Position numbers and translations under genes: made by a program. The notes beneath the pieces are model-generated. The model had not been told where the DNA came from, did no database searches, and saw only the letters and a program-made list of their open reading frames with translations. DNA of 64,000 bases from Cryptomeria japonica (Eukaryota > Streptophyta > Pinopsida > Cupressales > Cupressaceae). Where the stretch lies: positions 400,055,889-400,119,888 of the forward strand of contig NC_081408.1 of the NCBI RefSeq assembly GCF_030272615.1, written 5' to 3'. Within the stretch, counting starts at the first letter, position 1; every line of letters begins with the position of its first letter. Positions 10,727-21,150 of this stretch are shown here, in pieces.

Positions 10727-12810
10727 GCATATCTAGCTTTTTACAACTCTAACGATATTCTGCAAATTTACAGGATGTTTCTTTATTTAACTACAACAAC
10801 AAATCTCATGTCTATTTTCAAAATTACAACTTCCCTCTCATTTCTATGAATGAGGATGTATTTCTCCTATCAAATTTAAACTAATAACTGCAAATCAATT
10901 TAAATTTTCTTCAACAATATTCTTCTGCAACCTTTCTCTTTTCCTAGTCTTTTCTCCTGGCATTCCTGCATAATAGAAACCCAAATATGACCACGGAGTG
11001 CTCACCTCCTAGCCTAGGCTAACTGGTAGCCACCCCCGAGCTCGGAGAACCAAGCCCTAGATGGGTAACAAACATGCAAACACATAGAAGACATAAATAC
11101 ACACACAAATATTCAGACACACTCCCAACTTGGCTTCACAACACCACACTTTGGTGATGACCTTTTTAAGGGTGGTAGTGGACCAATACCCTGAGGAGAA
11201 CTACAAGTATGGAAAAACAAGTAGCCACCTCATGGCACAATAAATACATCAAAAATCTCAGCCCCTTATTCCTTATGCCCCCCAAAGGCATTCTAGCGTT
11301 ATATCCCTCCTTATGACCCCCATTGCACAAACAGACCATGCAGCAAGGGTCACACAAAGATCCCTTGTGATCGCTCTCAAACGAGAGTCTCTCACTCGAG
11401 GGTTGTCACTGCTACCACCCACAAGATCCTCCTCTCTCCCAAGAGAAAGAGGTCTTGAGAAAACTCCCAAAACACAACAAAACATAATGCAAAAATTCCA
11501 AGTGAAATTCTAAAAACAAGACATTTAAAAACACAGATTTCTTACACCAATCATGCTCTCAAGCACATACAAGAAAATAGACTTTTTTAAGAATAATCAA
11601 ACCAACCTTAATCTGCCCAATGGTGGTATAATATTTGAGGAAGAGCTGCCCAATCCATAGATCTTCTTCTTCTACCCTTAGTCAAATTTTCTATTCCAAA
11701 CTATTCTTTTCTTTTCAAAAATTCTCTTGTCTCCAAAAATGGAGAGTGGGTGATTACCCTCCAAATTTCCCAATTCTTGCTTAAGAAGCTCATTCTCTGA
11801 GTTCTCACAAGTTTCTAAAAACCAAAAAGGAAAGTAAAGCAGAATGCAAAAAGACTCTCATTCGAATAGGAAAAATCTCAATTAGATTTAAACTTCTAAT
11901 TTTCAATTTTCGCACAACTCAAAAAAGCCAATTTTTAAAGCGTCAAAAAGGTCACTTAAAAGTAGAAACTTGCCTAAAATTACCCCTAACCCCTAAGTAT
12001 ACCTTATGGGCTTTAGGAAACCCTATTAAACTACACCTAGGTGTTCATTTAACCCATTTTAAACCCCTCTGAAGTTTATTTTCGGGTCAAACATATGTTG
12101 ACCACTCCAAAGATTTCTTTCCCAAGGTATTTATGACAACACGATATATTATTTGAAAAAGCTATAGTTGAACACTTTCCCACCAAGAGACAAATAAAAC
12201 ATTTAAATTTAAATCCACACATGTGTCAAGTGACACAAATAAAACACTTTTACAAATTAAAACATGAAATCGTCTCTTGTAGGTTTTACACATTAAATTT
12301 AAATAACACTTAACACTCATGCAACATATACTGTTACGAATAAAATACAACATAAATGGCGTGTTGTCTCTCCAAATAGACAACCCCTGGCTTACGAACA
12401 TACATAAGTCTAGGTTTGGTTCTCCGTAATTTTCTATGGTCACATGGTAAATTTCCTGCGCATCTCAATTTACACATTAGTACTTTCAAATATCCACATA
12501 TAATATAATTCAAAGGAATAACAATACACATCATCACTTGCATACAATTTTCATCCGCACAGATTAAATACATCTTTTATCAAGCAATTTCATATAAGCA
12601 ATTTCATCCCAATTCACATAAACTTAACCATACATCATAGTTCTATTATCATAGTAAAGTCCTGCAAATTTAATAACGACATCTATCATTGCAATATCAT
12701 CCTATCTAACAATCATGTAGTGTTCTATCTCATAAAGCATATAAGTAACTCATCAAAACATAGCAATGTTATCCAACTCCTAAAATCATGTAACTTCTAA
12801 GTCTCAAAAT
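10727..12810. repeat. Tandem duplication inside 5' LTR of element B, copy 1
   Basis: This block is nearly identical to 12811-14894 and to 1917-4001 of the 3' LTR. The junction is at GCAT, the tetranucleotide present at both ends of the duplicated unit in the ancestral LTR, so a 4-bp microhomology may have been used. Confidence 0.95.
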
Positions 12811-14894
12811 GCATATCTAGCTTTTTACAACTCTAACGATATTTTGCAAATTTACAGGATGTTTCTTTACTTAACTACAACAACAAATCTCATGTCTATT
12901 TTCAAAATTACAACTTCCCTCTCATTTTTATGAATGAGGATGTATTTCTCCTATCAAATTTAAACTAATAACTGCAAATCAATTTAAATTTTCTTCAACA
13001 ATATTCTTCTGCAACCTTTCACTTTTCCTAGTCTTTTCTCCTAGCATTCCTGCATAATAGAAACCCAAATATGACCACGGAGTGCTCACCTCCTAGACTA
13101 GGCTAACTGGTAGCCACCCCCGAGCTCGGAGAACCAAGCCCTAGATGGGTAACAAACATGCAAACACATAGAAGACATAAATACACACACAGATATTCAG
13201 ACATACTCCCAACTTGGCTTCACAACACCACACTTTGGTGATGACCTTTTTAAGGGTGGTAGTGGACCAATACCCTAAGGAGAACTACAAGTATGGAAAA
13301 ACAAGTAGCCACCTCATGGCACAATAAATACATCAAAAATCTCAGCCCCTTATTCTTTATGCCTCCCAAAGGCATTCTAGCGTTATATCCCTCCTTATGA
13401 CCCCCATTGCACAAACAGACCATGCAGCAAGGGTCACACAAAGATCCCTTGTGATCGCTCTCAAACGAGAGTCTCTCACTCGAGGGTTGTCACTGCTACC
13501 ACCCACAAGATCCTCCTCTCTCCCAAGAGTGAGAGGTCTTGAGAAAACTCCCAAAACACAACAAAACATAATGCAAAAATTCCAAGTGAAATTCTAAAAA
13601 CAAGACATTTAAAAACACAGATTTCTTACACCAATCATGCTCTCAAGCACATACAAGAAAATAGACATTTTTAAGAATAATCAAACCAACCTTAATCTGC
13701 CCAATGGTGGTATAATATTTGAGGAAGAGCTGCCCAATCCACGGATCTTCTTCTTCTACCCTTAGTCAAATTTTCTATTCCAAACTATTCTTTTCTTTTC
13801 AAAAATTCTCTTGTCTCCAAAAATGGAGAGTGGGTGATTACCCTCCAAATTTCCCAATTCTTGCTTAAGAAGCTCATTCTCTGAGTTCTCACAAGTTTCT
13901 AAAAACCAAAAAGGAAAGTAAAGCAGAATGCAAAAAGACTCTCATTCGAATAGGAAAAATCTCAATTAGATTTAAACTTCTAATTTTCAATTTTCGCACA
14001 ACTCAAAAAAGCCAATTTTTAAAGCGTCAAAAAGGTCACTTAAAAGTAGAAATTTGCCTAAAATTACCCCTAACCCCTAGGTATACCTTATGGGGTTTAG
14101 GAAACCCTATTAAACTACCCCTAGGTGTTCATTTAACCCATTTTAAACCCCTCTGAAGTTTATTTTCGGGTCAAACATATGTTGACCACTCCAAAGATTT
14201 CTTTCTCAAGGTATTTATGACAACACGATATATTATTTGAAAAAGCTATAGTTGAACACTTTCCCACCAAGAGACAAAAATAAAATATTTAAATTTAAAT
14301 CCACACGTGTCAAGTGACACAAATAAAACACTTTTACAAATTAAAACATGAAATCATCTCTTGTGGGTTTTCCACATTAAATTTAAATAACACTTAACAC
14401 TCATGCAACATATACTGTTACGAATAAAATACAACACAAATGGGGTGTTGTCTCTCCAAATAGACAACCCCTGGCTTACGAACATACATAAGTCTAGGTT
14501 TGGTTCTCCGTAATTTTCCATGGTCACATGGTAAATTTCCTACGCATCTCAATTTACACATTAGTACTTTCAAATATCCACATATAATATAATTCAAAGG
14601 AATAACAATACACATCATCACTTGCATACAATTTTCATCCGCACAGATTAAATACATCTTTTATCAAGCAATTTCATATAAGCAATTTCATCCCAATTCA
14701 CATAAACTTAACCATACATCATAGTTCTATTATCATAGTAAAGTCCTGCAAATTTAATAACGACATCTATCATTGCAATATCATCCTATCTAACAATCAT
14801 GTAGTGTTCTATCTCATAAAGCATATAAGTAACTCATCAAAACATAGCAATGTTATCCAACTCCTAAAATCATCTAACTTCTAAGTCTCAAAAT
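12811..14894. repeat. Tandem duplication inside 5' LTR of element B, copy 2
   Basis: This second copy is followed by the unique terminal 78 bp of the LTR (14895-14972). It shares variants with copy 1 that are absent from the 3' LTR, for example AATAACGACATC where the 3' LTR has AATAATGGCATC. Confidence 0.95.
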
Positions 14895-14972
14895 GCATCA
14901 AAATAAAGTATCCATAATAGTCTAAATATAAAATCCACTGAATGTCAGACTGAGTCGAGGTGAGGCCTCACA

Positions 14973-14977
14973 CATCT
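14973..14977. repeat. Right target-site duplication of element B (CATCT)
   Basis: CATCT is followed by CTTGAGTTCTGG, which continues the LTR of element A exactly as at 26263 onward. Confidence 0.95.
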
Positions 14978-15379
14978 CTTGAGTTCTGGTGATATTGGGT
15001 TTGTCTCTTTAAAAAAAAAAAAAAAAAATTTCTTGAAGATTTCTTACTTTAAACCTCCATGAATGTTGTTAAAATTTAGGTTTCAGTTTTGAAAATATTG
15101 GTTGTTCTTGGGTCAAGATTGTCTGAATGGTTTTGTGTTTGAGCAAATCTTGCATATCTGAAGTTTTTGAGTATTAGACAATCATGAGCTTGTTGGGAAA
15201 ATTTCCCCATTCTGTTGTTTTGATCTTTTTGAAAAAGAAAAGAAATGAAATAAAAATAACGTTGTTTTTTAAATTTCGTCATTTCCATTCAAATAAAATA
15301 TAAATCAAAACTGTAAAAAAAATTTAAAAAAAAATAAAAATATATATATATATAAGGGAAAAGAAAATATTTTGGGGTT

Positions 15380-15650
15380 TTGGGGGGGAGCCAAAGCTCA
15401 ACCCACGCCCTCCCCTTTCCGCCTCCCATAGGAGCTCCGCGTCCACCCTGTGGAAGCGGAGGGACTGCGTCCATGTGAGTGGCCGCAGTTACCCCGCTTC
15501 ATAGTGTGGAGGCCGAAGGGTATGCGACCCCCACGGCGGCCGCAGAGACCCCGGCTCCACTACGTGTGGAGCCCGAGGGTCTGCGTCCACCGTGGTGGCC
15601 GCAGGCCTGACGACTAGGGCATAGCCGCCTTAGGGTTTGCCGTCCTCCAA
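15380..15650. repeat. GC-rich island with about 78-bp degenerate repeats in the LTR of element A
   Basis: The segment is strongly GC-rich within an AT-rich LTR. It carries about three diverged units built round CTGCGTCCACNNGNNTGGCC, GCAG and CCCCGGCTCCA blocks, several of them locally palindromic (for example GCGGCCGC). The short ORFs over it on both strands differ between the two LTR copies and look incidental. The partner island is at 26660-26930. Confidence 0.75.
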
Positions 15651-17189
15651 CTTTTAAAAAAATAAAAATTAATAAATCTTTTTGTTTAAAAAAAAAACAA
15701 ATAAATATTGATAGATTAAGTTTTAAATTAATATAATTTATTTTCACTAAACCTTGATTAATATATATTAATTTTTAATTATGGATTGATGTGGATTTTA
15801 AATAAATATTTATTTAGATAATCTATATATTAATACATGTTATTAATTAGATATTGATTGTTGCTAAACTCTGATTAATATATATTAATTTTTAATTGTG
15901 GATTAATGTGGATTTTAAATAAATGTTAATTTAGATAATCCATATATTAATATATATTATTAATTATATATTGATTGTTGGTCCCTTTGTAGCGAATATT
16001 GTCAGTGAATAACCATTATTGTTCAGACATTAATTTTATTTAGTTAGATATATATTGAGATATATGTATACGCTAATTCATATTTACGGATGGTGTAATT
16101 GCTTTAAATATACGCAAGGGAATTATAATTCATTGGGGAGTATTTTTCCCATTTCGAAGATTCCTTTTAATGTATATTTTCTTTTTGTAAAGGGTAAATT
16201 TGTGTTGCTAGAGAGGGGACTAGGTTATTTCAAACCAGTATGTCAATGACGTTTATCTAAGGATTAAATAACCTATTTAGACGAATAATGCTTATATTCA
16301 TGTGAACTTGGTTGGAAAACTTGTAGAGATGTATTTATGTTATGTCTTGATGCATATGAACGTAGTGAGTAGAAAACCTAGAATGACCTGGATCTGGATG
16401 AGGTAGAAAACCGAAAACAACTTATATCATCTAGAAAACTTGATCAACCTTTAAATGTTTAAATCAATATGGAAAAAGCTTGTATTTTCCAGTTATTGCT
16501 TGTACAAGGTTTAATTTTTGTATTCGCTTTTGTTTAAAGAAATGGCAAAACCTTGATATGTTTGTTTGGACCCTATCGTCTGGTTGTTTTATGATTGACC
16601 ATAGTTGGTCAAGTCCCTAGTTAGAGTACCGTCAGACAAGAAACCCTTGTAATTGATTTTGATGTGTTCAGTTGGATCCGCTTCTATGAAGGGATCATTT
16701 ATGTATTTATTGACCGAAGTGGTCGTTGTATAGTGGTTGTGTTCACCTATAAGGCAGAGATGTAAATGACATGAACCTTCTGTAATCTTAACATAATTAA
16801 TTGCCAAAGGGGTCTTGTAGTCGAGCAGACCCGGAGATGTAGCCCTCTAGGGGTGAACTCCAAGATCATTTTTGTGTTATGTGATGCTTTTGTCTCTCAT
16901 GTTTCATACTTAGTGCTGCATGTATGGATGCATTTTGTAAGTGTATAATGGGGATTTAATGAAGTTAATTTTTGAATGCATGAATATAGTCATCTTGTTA
17001 AATGCAATAAATGGATCATGAAGGAATGAACTCTGTTAATGTTAATGAAAATACATATGGATGAAAATACCTCATAGATATGAAGATGTTAATAGAGCAT
17101 TTTGGAATAAGGTACATGTTATGTGTTTAATACAAAATTGAACATATTGAATGGTTTAAAAGTTATCGGACGAGCTCGTCATAATACCT

Positions 17190-17604
17190 AAATTGTAATT
17201 CTAATGGATGGACTTCATTTAGTTACTTACCTTTTTATCTTAATAAATGAACATCATCATAATTGCTATATTTTACTAAATTGGATGAATTCATTTAGTT
17301 ATTTACATTTTATTTTAAATAAATGATCATCAAATTAGTTGCATTCTAACTGTAATTGAATGAACTCAATTGGATATCCACATTATAACCTTAATAAATG
17401 AACTTCATCCTAATACCTACATTTTAACTATAATAGATGAACTCATACGATTATTTACATTTTAACCTTAATAAATGAACTCCATCTTCTTAGCAATATT
17501 TTAATTACAATGGATGAACTCATATGGTTAATTACATTTTAACCTCTATAAATGAACTTTGATATATTAGTTATATTGTATCTAAAATAGATGGACTCGT
17601 CATG
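17190..17604. repeat. 41-43 bp tandem array in the LTR of element A
   Basis: About ten units alternate between ATGGATGAACTCAT-type and AATAAATGAACTTCATC-type heads, each followed by a TACATTTTAACCTTA-like tail. The array continues after the solo-LTR insertion at 20731-20860. The intact version is in the 3' LTR at 28440-28990. Confidence 0.85.
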
Positions 17605-17609
17605 TTAAC
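17605..17609. repeat. Left target-site duplication of the nested solo LTR (TTAAC)
   Basis: TTAAC here and at 20731-20735 flanks a TG...CA segment. The sister LTR reads GTTAACCATATTTTAACC without interruption at about 28876. Confidence 0.93.
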
Positions 17610-20600
17610 TGTCATGACCTGACTTAGACCCTAGTTAGATTTACTTTACTATGCCAGATACTTATACTGTTGACATTTTACACATAATTATTTGATTAGC
17701 TTTTTCATGATGTTAGATGATATTTTGTGGTTTAATGACATTAATGATGGTCAGTTATTTTATAATATCGTTATTTAATGATGATGAATTATTATTTTCA
17801 ATTATGATCATTAATGATATTAATGCTTTAATTAGATTTTAAACCTGATAATATGAATAATTCATTTTATTATCGTGATCTGACGACCTTTTGTTGAGTT
17901 GGAGTAAGTTGCAGGTTAATTGTCAAAGGCAGACATATGACCGAGGAGGGGTTTTTCTAGCTCGCTAGTAGCAACCTAAGTATTGGAACCTTGTGCAAAG
18001 TACCCAATTAGATAAGCAATTAGTAAATTAAATTAGGGAGTTTAATATAAAATGATAAAATAATATTATTAAAATAAAAATAAAATAAAAAATAAGGATA
18101 AATTATTAAATATACAAGTATTTAATATTACAATCAAGCTAGAAATTAATTATAATATAATTATTTAAAAGTGAGTAATTTAAAAAAATATATATAAGTT
18201 ATTTGATAATTAAATTATAAAATAAATACTATTTAAAGAGATAACATCTTGTAAATAATTAGAGGACTAATTTAAAAAAAAAAGGGATTAGTTCAAGGAA
18301 TTTATTAAAATATTATTTAATAAAATAATTTAAATATATATGTATAATCAAGATTATAAATTATATTTTCGACATGCAAGATACAATGCATGAGTAAATA
18401 GTAAGATACTAAATTTAGGAAAAATAATGTGCTAAAAATATAAATGACATGTAAGGCATGATGAAAACTAAATAATTAAATTAGTAGATTATTTTCTTTA
18501 AAACTAAATCTTTAAAATCATGCTAACAAATTTGTGATTTAATTTAAGAATTATTTTGTGAGTTCTAATTTTAATAATTAGTTTTATTTTAAGAATTTAA
18601 TCATGCAAACAATTAAATTTTATTTTTAGAGAATTCAATGTTTATAAATATAGGAATAAACCTGTTATTTGAGCATTCCAATTCCTTTTGAGCTTCTTGA
18701 TTCGTGTGATTTCTATGAAGTCGACAAGGTAGATTGAAGAGATTGTCTGAAATTAGGGAAACGCCTGCAATTCTTCTTTCTCACAACGAGGTTCATTTAT
18801 TTTACATATTTTATTTGAGTCTTAATTTGATCTTTTCCTTCAAAATTTGTTCTTCTTGTCATAATTTTTGATTAAAAATTTAAGTAAGAGAAATAAATTT
18901 GTTCAAGGTAGGTTTTTAATCTCTTCTTTATCACAAGACTTCTATCTATGAAATCAATTGACTAGTATTATTTTGTTGCTAAGAGTAATTGGTAATTGTG
19001 GATTTAATGCTAGTTTGTTTGATGTGCCAGTTGTGTTGTCAACGCCTTCTACTCCATGTATCTTGAAAAATAGAAACTGGGTGTTTAGAAAATTTACTGG
19101 GTTTTTGCGATTCAAATATTTATAAGTTCTGTGAAAATTTCAAAGAAATTGGGATCTGAGTTTTTAAGAAACAACTAAAACATTATGACTGTATCATGAC
19201 TGAATATGATATGTGCTCATCACTGAAAGTTGACCGCCTTAGATCATAATTCAGTTTCTATGCTTCCACACTTTCCTAAATTAGAATTTTGGAAATCTCC
19301 ATAACACATTCCAAACACTGATTTGAGTTTATTTCTCACTAAGCATTTTCTCTTTGATTTCTAGAGTATTTTCTTAGTCGACTTAAATGTTAGGCTAAGT
19401 ATTCCCACCTGTATCCTCTTTAATTATTGCATTCCTTTGTAGATTTATTCCATTAGGTATGTGAATCTTGATTTCTTTTTGATTATTTATTGTTATTTTT
19501 ATCATAGAATATGCATTATGTTAACTGCTTATGAGAGTACTAACAAAATATGGAAAAAATTTGATAATTGAAAATAAAATAACTTTAAAAAAAATGTTGT
19601 TGTGTTTGGAAAGTCTTGATAGTGGTAAATTATAACTTCAAGATTGATTTAAGAATTTTTTTTAAGAAAAGAATAAAAGAAATAAATATTTAACATATAT
19701 ATATATATAATTATCTGACATTAATCCGCAGAGGGTTAATTATTTTTCTGTCTATGAGGGATATTTATGGAATGAGAGTGCTTGTTATGGGTTGACCAGG
19801 GAAGGGTGATTTTCTTTGCCTCCCCAATAGGGTAATGATGGCCATCATATTTATTTATTTATCTCCCTGCCATAACACATGTAGTTAGTTCAAACAGGAT
19901 GGGTTGTTAGTTCTACATGATTGCATAGGATTCCTTTATTGCCAGTTGGTACCGGCTTGCTAGGATACTCTATCATGAGGGACGGGAGCTTATCAAGAGC
20001 ACTGGGAAGCTTATGCTTCATTTGGTTGGGCAGATAAAATGCCTAGGTCATATGTCTATCATCCGGTTTGCGAGAGGAGGTTATCCAGGTCAAATGGAGG
20101 TGACACATCCAGAGACAGAGAAAGTTAGAGATTCTAGATAAAATTTTATGTAATAATTAAAGATGTATATTTTATTTCATTGTAAAGACTAGAATGGTCG
20201 CATGTAGAAGTTATGAAAAAGGACCTATAAGGTAACCTGATGTAAAGTGACAAGAAGTCGCCATGCAATGTAACTAACAAAAGAAAAGAAGAAAAAAGGC
20301 TACTAACATACTAACCCACTAACATGCATGATTTACTTCTTAGATTAGTTTTCATTTACACATGCATGCATGGTCATATTTAATTATCTGGTAGATTATT
20401 TAATTATGAGTTTTTGCATGTTAATTTAATGTGTAATAATTTCATGCATATGATTTACACTACACATGTGCACACATAACTTGACATCTTAACTAATTAT
20501 GGTTTGCATTCTATTCGGTCCTCATGCGTAATTTTAGTTTGTTATTTTTTGCATGCACATTTAATTTCTACATGTTATTTATGAGTTGCATGGTTGTTCA

Positions 20601-20730
20601 GTTACTTATCTATTACTTGCATGTTGATAATCATTGCTTTTGCATGTGCAATAATGGTTAATTTAATTTTTAATTAAAATAGTGAGTTTAAGTTTGGTTT
20701 AACTAGGGTTAGGACAAGCGGGTCCTTACA
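17610..20730 (-). mobile_element. Probable solo LTR (3,121 bp) nested in the LTR of element A
   Basis: The segment starts TGTCATGACC, ends GGTCCTTACA, and has 5-bp target duplications. It contains no gag-pol frame, PBS or internal repeat pair. On the - strand it would begin TGTAAGGACC and end GGTCATGACA. That end resembles the LTR ends of element B (GGGCATGACA) and element A (GGGGCATTACA), so I infer - orientation. A solo LTR left by recombination between two LTRs is the simplest reading. A non-autonomous element without internal domain cannot be excluded. It is AT-rich and I see no gene in it. Confidence 0.8.
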
Positions 20731-20735
20731 TTAAC
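20731..20735. repeat. Right target-site duplication of the nested solo LTR (TTAAC)
   Basis: TTAAC is followed by CATATTTTAACCTTAATGG, which resumes the LTR of element A. Confidence 0.93.
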
Positions 20736-21066
20736 CATATTTTAACCTTAATGGATGAATCTGCAAGTGATTTATGTTTTAACTTCTATGGGTAAATTTC
20801 CTCATGTTAGCCTCATCTTCAACCATAATAGATGAATGCTTCCTAACTTCTATTATGTTAATTCACTGAACAAATTATATCCATGTTTCAAGTAATAACA
20901 TGTAATTAAGATATCCTGCTTAATTGGATCAGATGTTGCGAGTTGAGTTAGGTGTTAGGTTACATAATGACATTGGGAAACTCCTTAGGTTCATTTAGTC
21001 TTCCACTGTGTTATCTAAGCATTAGATAACTCAATGTATCTTAATGTTGAGTTATTAAAATAAAAT

Positions 21067-21130
21067 ATATTTACACTCCATTTGAGTGTTTTAGCTTTAT
21101 CCCTTCGGGGTTTCCTGTCGGGGCATTACA
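21067..21130 (+). promoter_or_regulatory. Conserved hairpin pair at the 3' end of the element A LTR
   Basis: Stem CACTC/GAGTG (21074-21088) is followed by CCCTTCGGGG (21101-21110) and the terminal GGGGCATTACA. The same two hairpins occur at 29222-29258 and, with changed loop bases, at 42351-42388. The position suggests a role in RNA 3'-end formation or strand transfer, but that is inference. Confidence 0.6.
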
Positions 21131-21132
21131 TT

Positions 21133-21150
21133 TGGTATCAGAGCCCAAGT
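21133..21150 (+). promoter_or_regulatory. Primer binding site (tRNA-iMet type) of element A
   Basis: TGGTATCAGAGCCCAAGT begins two bases after the LTR end. It matches the complement of plant initiator Met tRNA in its first 12 bases and fixes the + orientation. Confidence 0.93.

Larger units (their letters stand above)
180..14972 (-). mobile_element. Element B: complete chromovirus-type Ty3/gypsy retrotransposon nested in the LTR of element A
   Basis: The element spans 14.8 kb, bounded by TG...CA and 5-bp duplications CATCT. Order on the - strand: 5' LTR (14972-9030), tRNA-iMet PBS (9026-9009), one gag-pol frame (8858-4092), polypurine tract (4095-4082), 3' LTR (4081-180). The gag-pol order is gag, protease, RT, RNase H, integrase, C-terminal chromodomain-like segment. 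Long LTRs, a fused gag-pol and a chromodomain fit a Tekay/Del-type chromovirus; the exact clade is inference. The two LTRs differ in length (3,902 and 5,943 bp) because the 5' LTR carries an internal tandem duplication. The element is dead: gag-pol has 13 nonsense codons. It inserted after element A. Confidence 0.95.
9030..14972 (-). repeat. 5' LTR of element B (5,943 bp, enlarged by an internal tandem duplication)
   Basis: It starts TGTCATGCCC and ends CCTCACA on the + strand, and aligns to 180-4081 over its whole length. It is about 2.04 kb longer than its partner because the segment beginning GCATATCTAGC is present twice (10727-12810 and 12811-14894). The short ORFs repeated here with identical coordinates in each copy are shadows of the repeat, not genes. 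Confidence 0.95.
1..21130 (+). repeat. 5' LTR of element A (5'-truncated by window edge, split by two nested insertions)
   Basis: Three LTR pieces (1-179, 14978-17609, 20736-21130, together about 3.2 kb) are collinear with 26090-29278 of the 3' LTR. They are separated by the nested Ty3 element and the nested solo LTR, each with its target duplication. The LTR contains a GC-rich island (15380-15650), a region conserved with the LTR fragment at 40689-42408 (around 16800-16870, including GAGCAGACCCGGAGATGTAG), a 41-43 bp tandem array, and two small hairpins at its 3' end. Confidence 0.85.
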
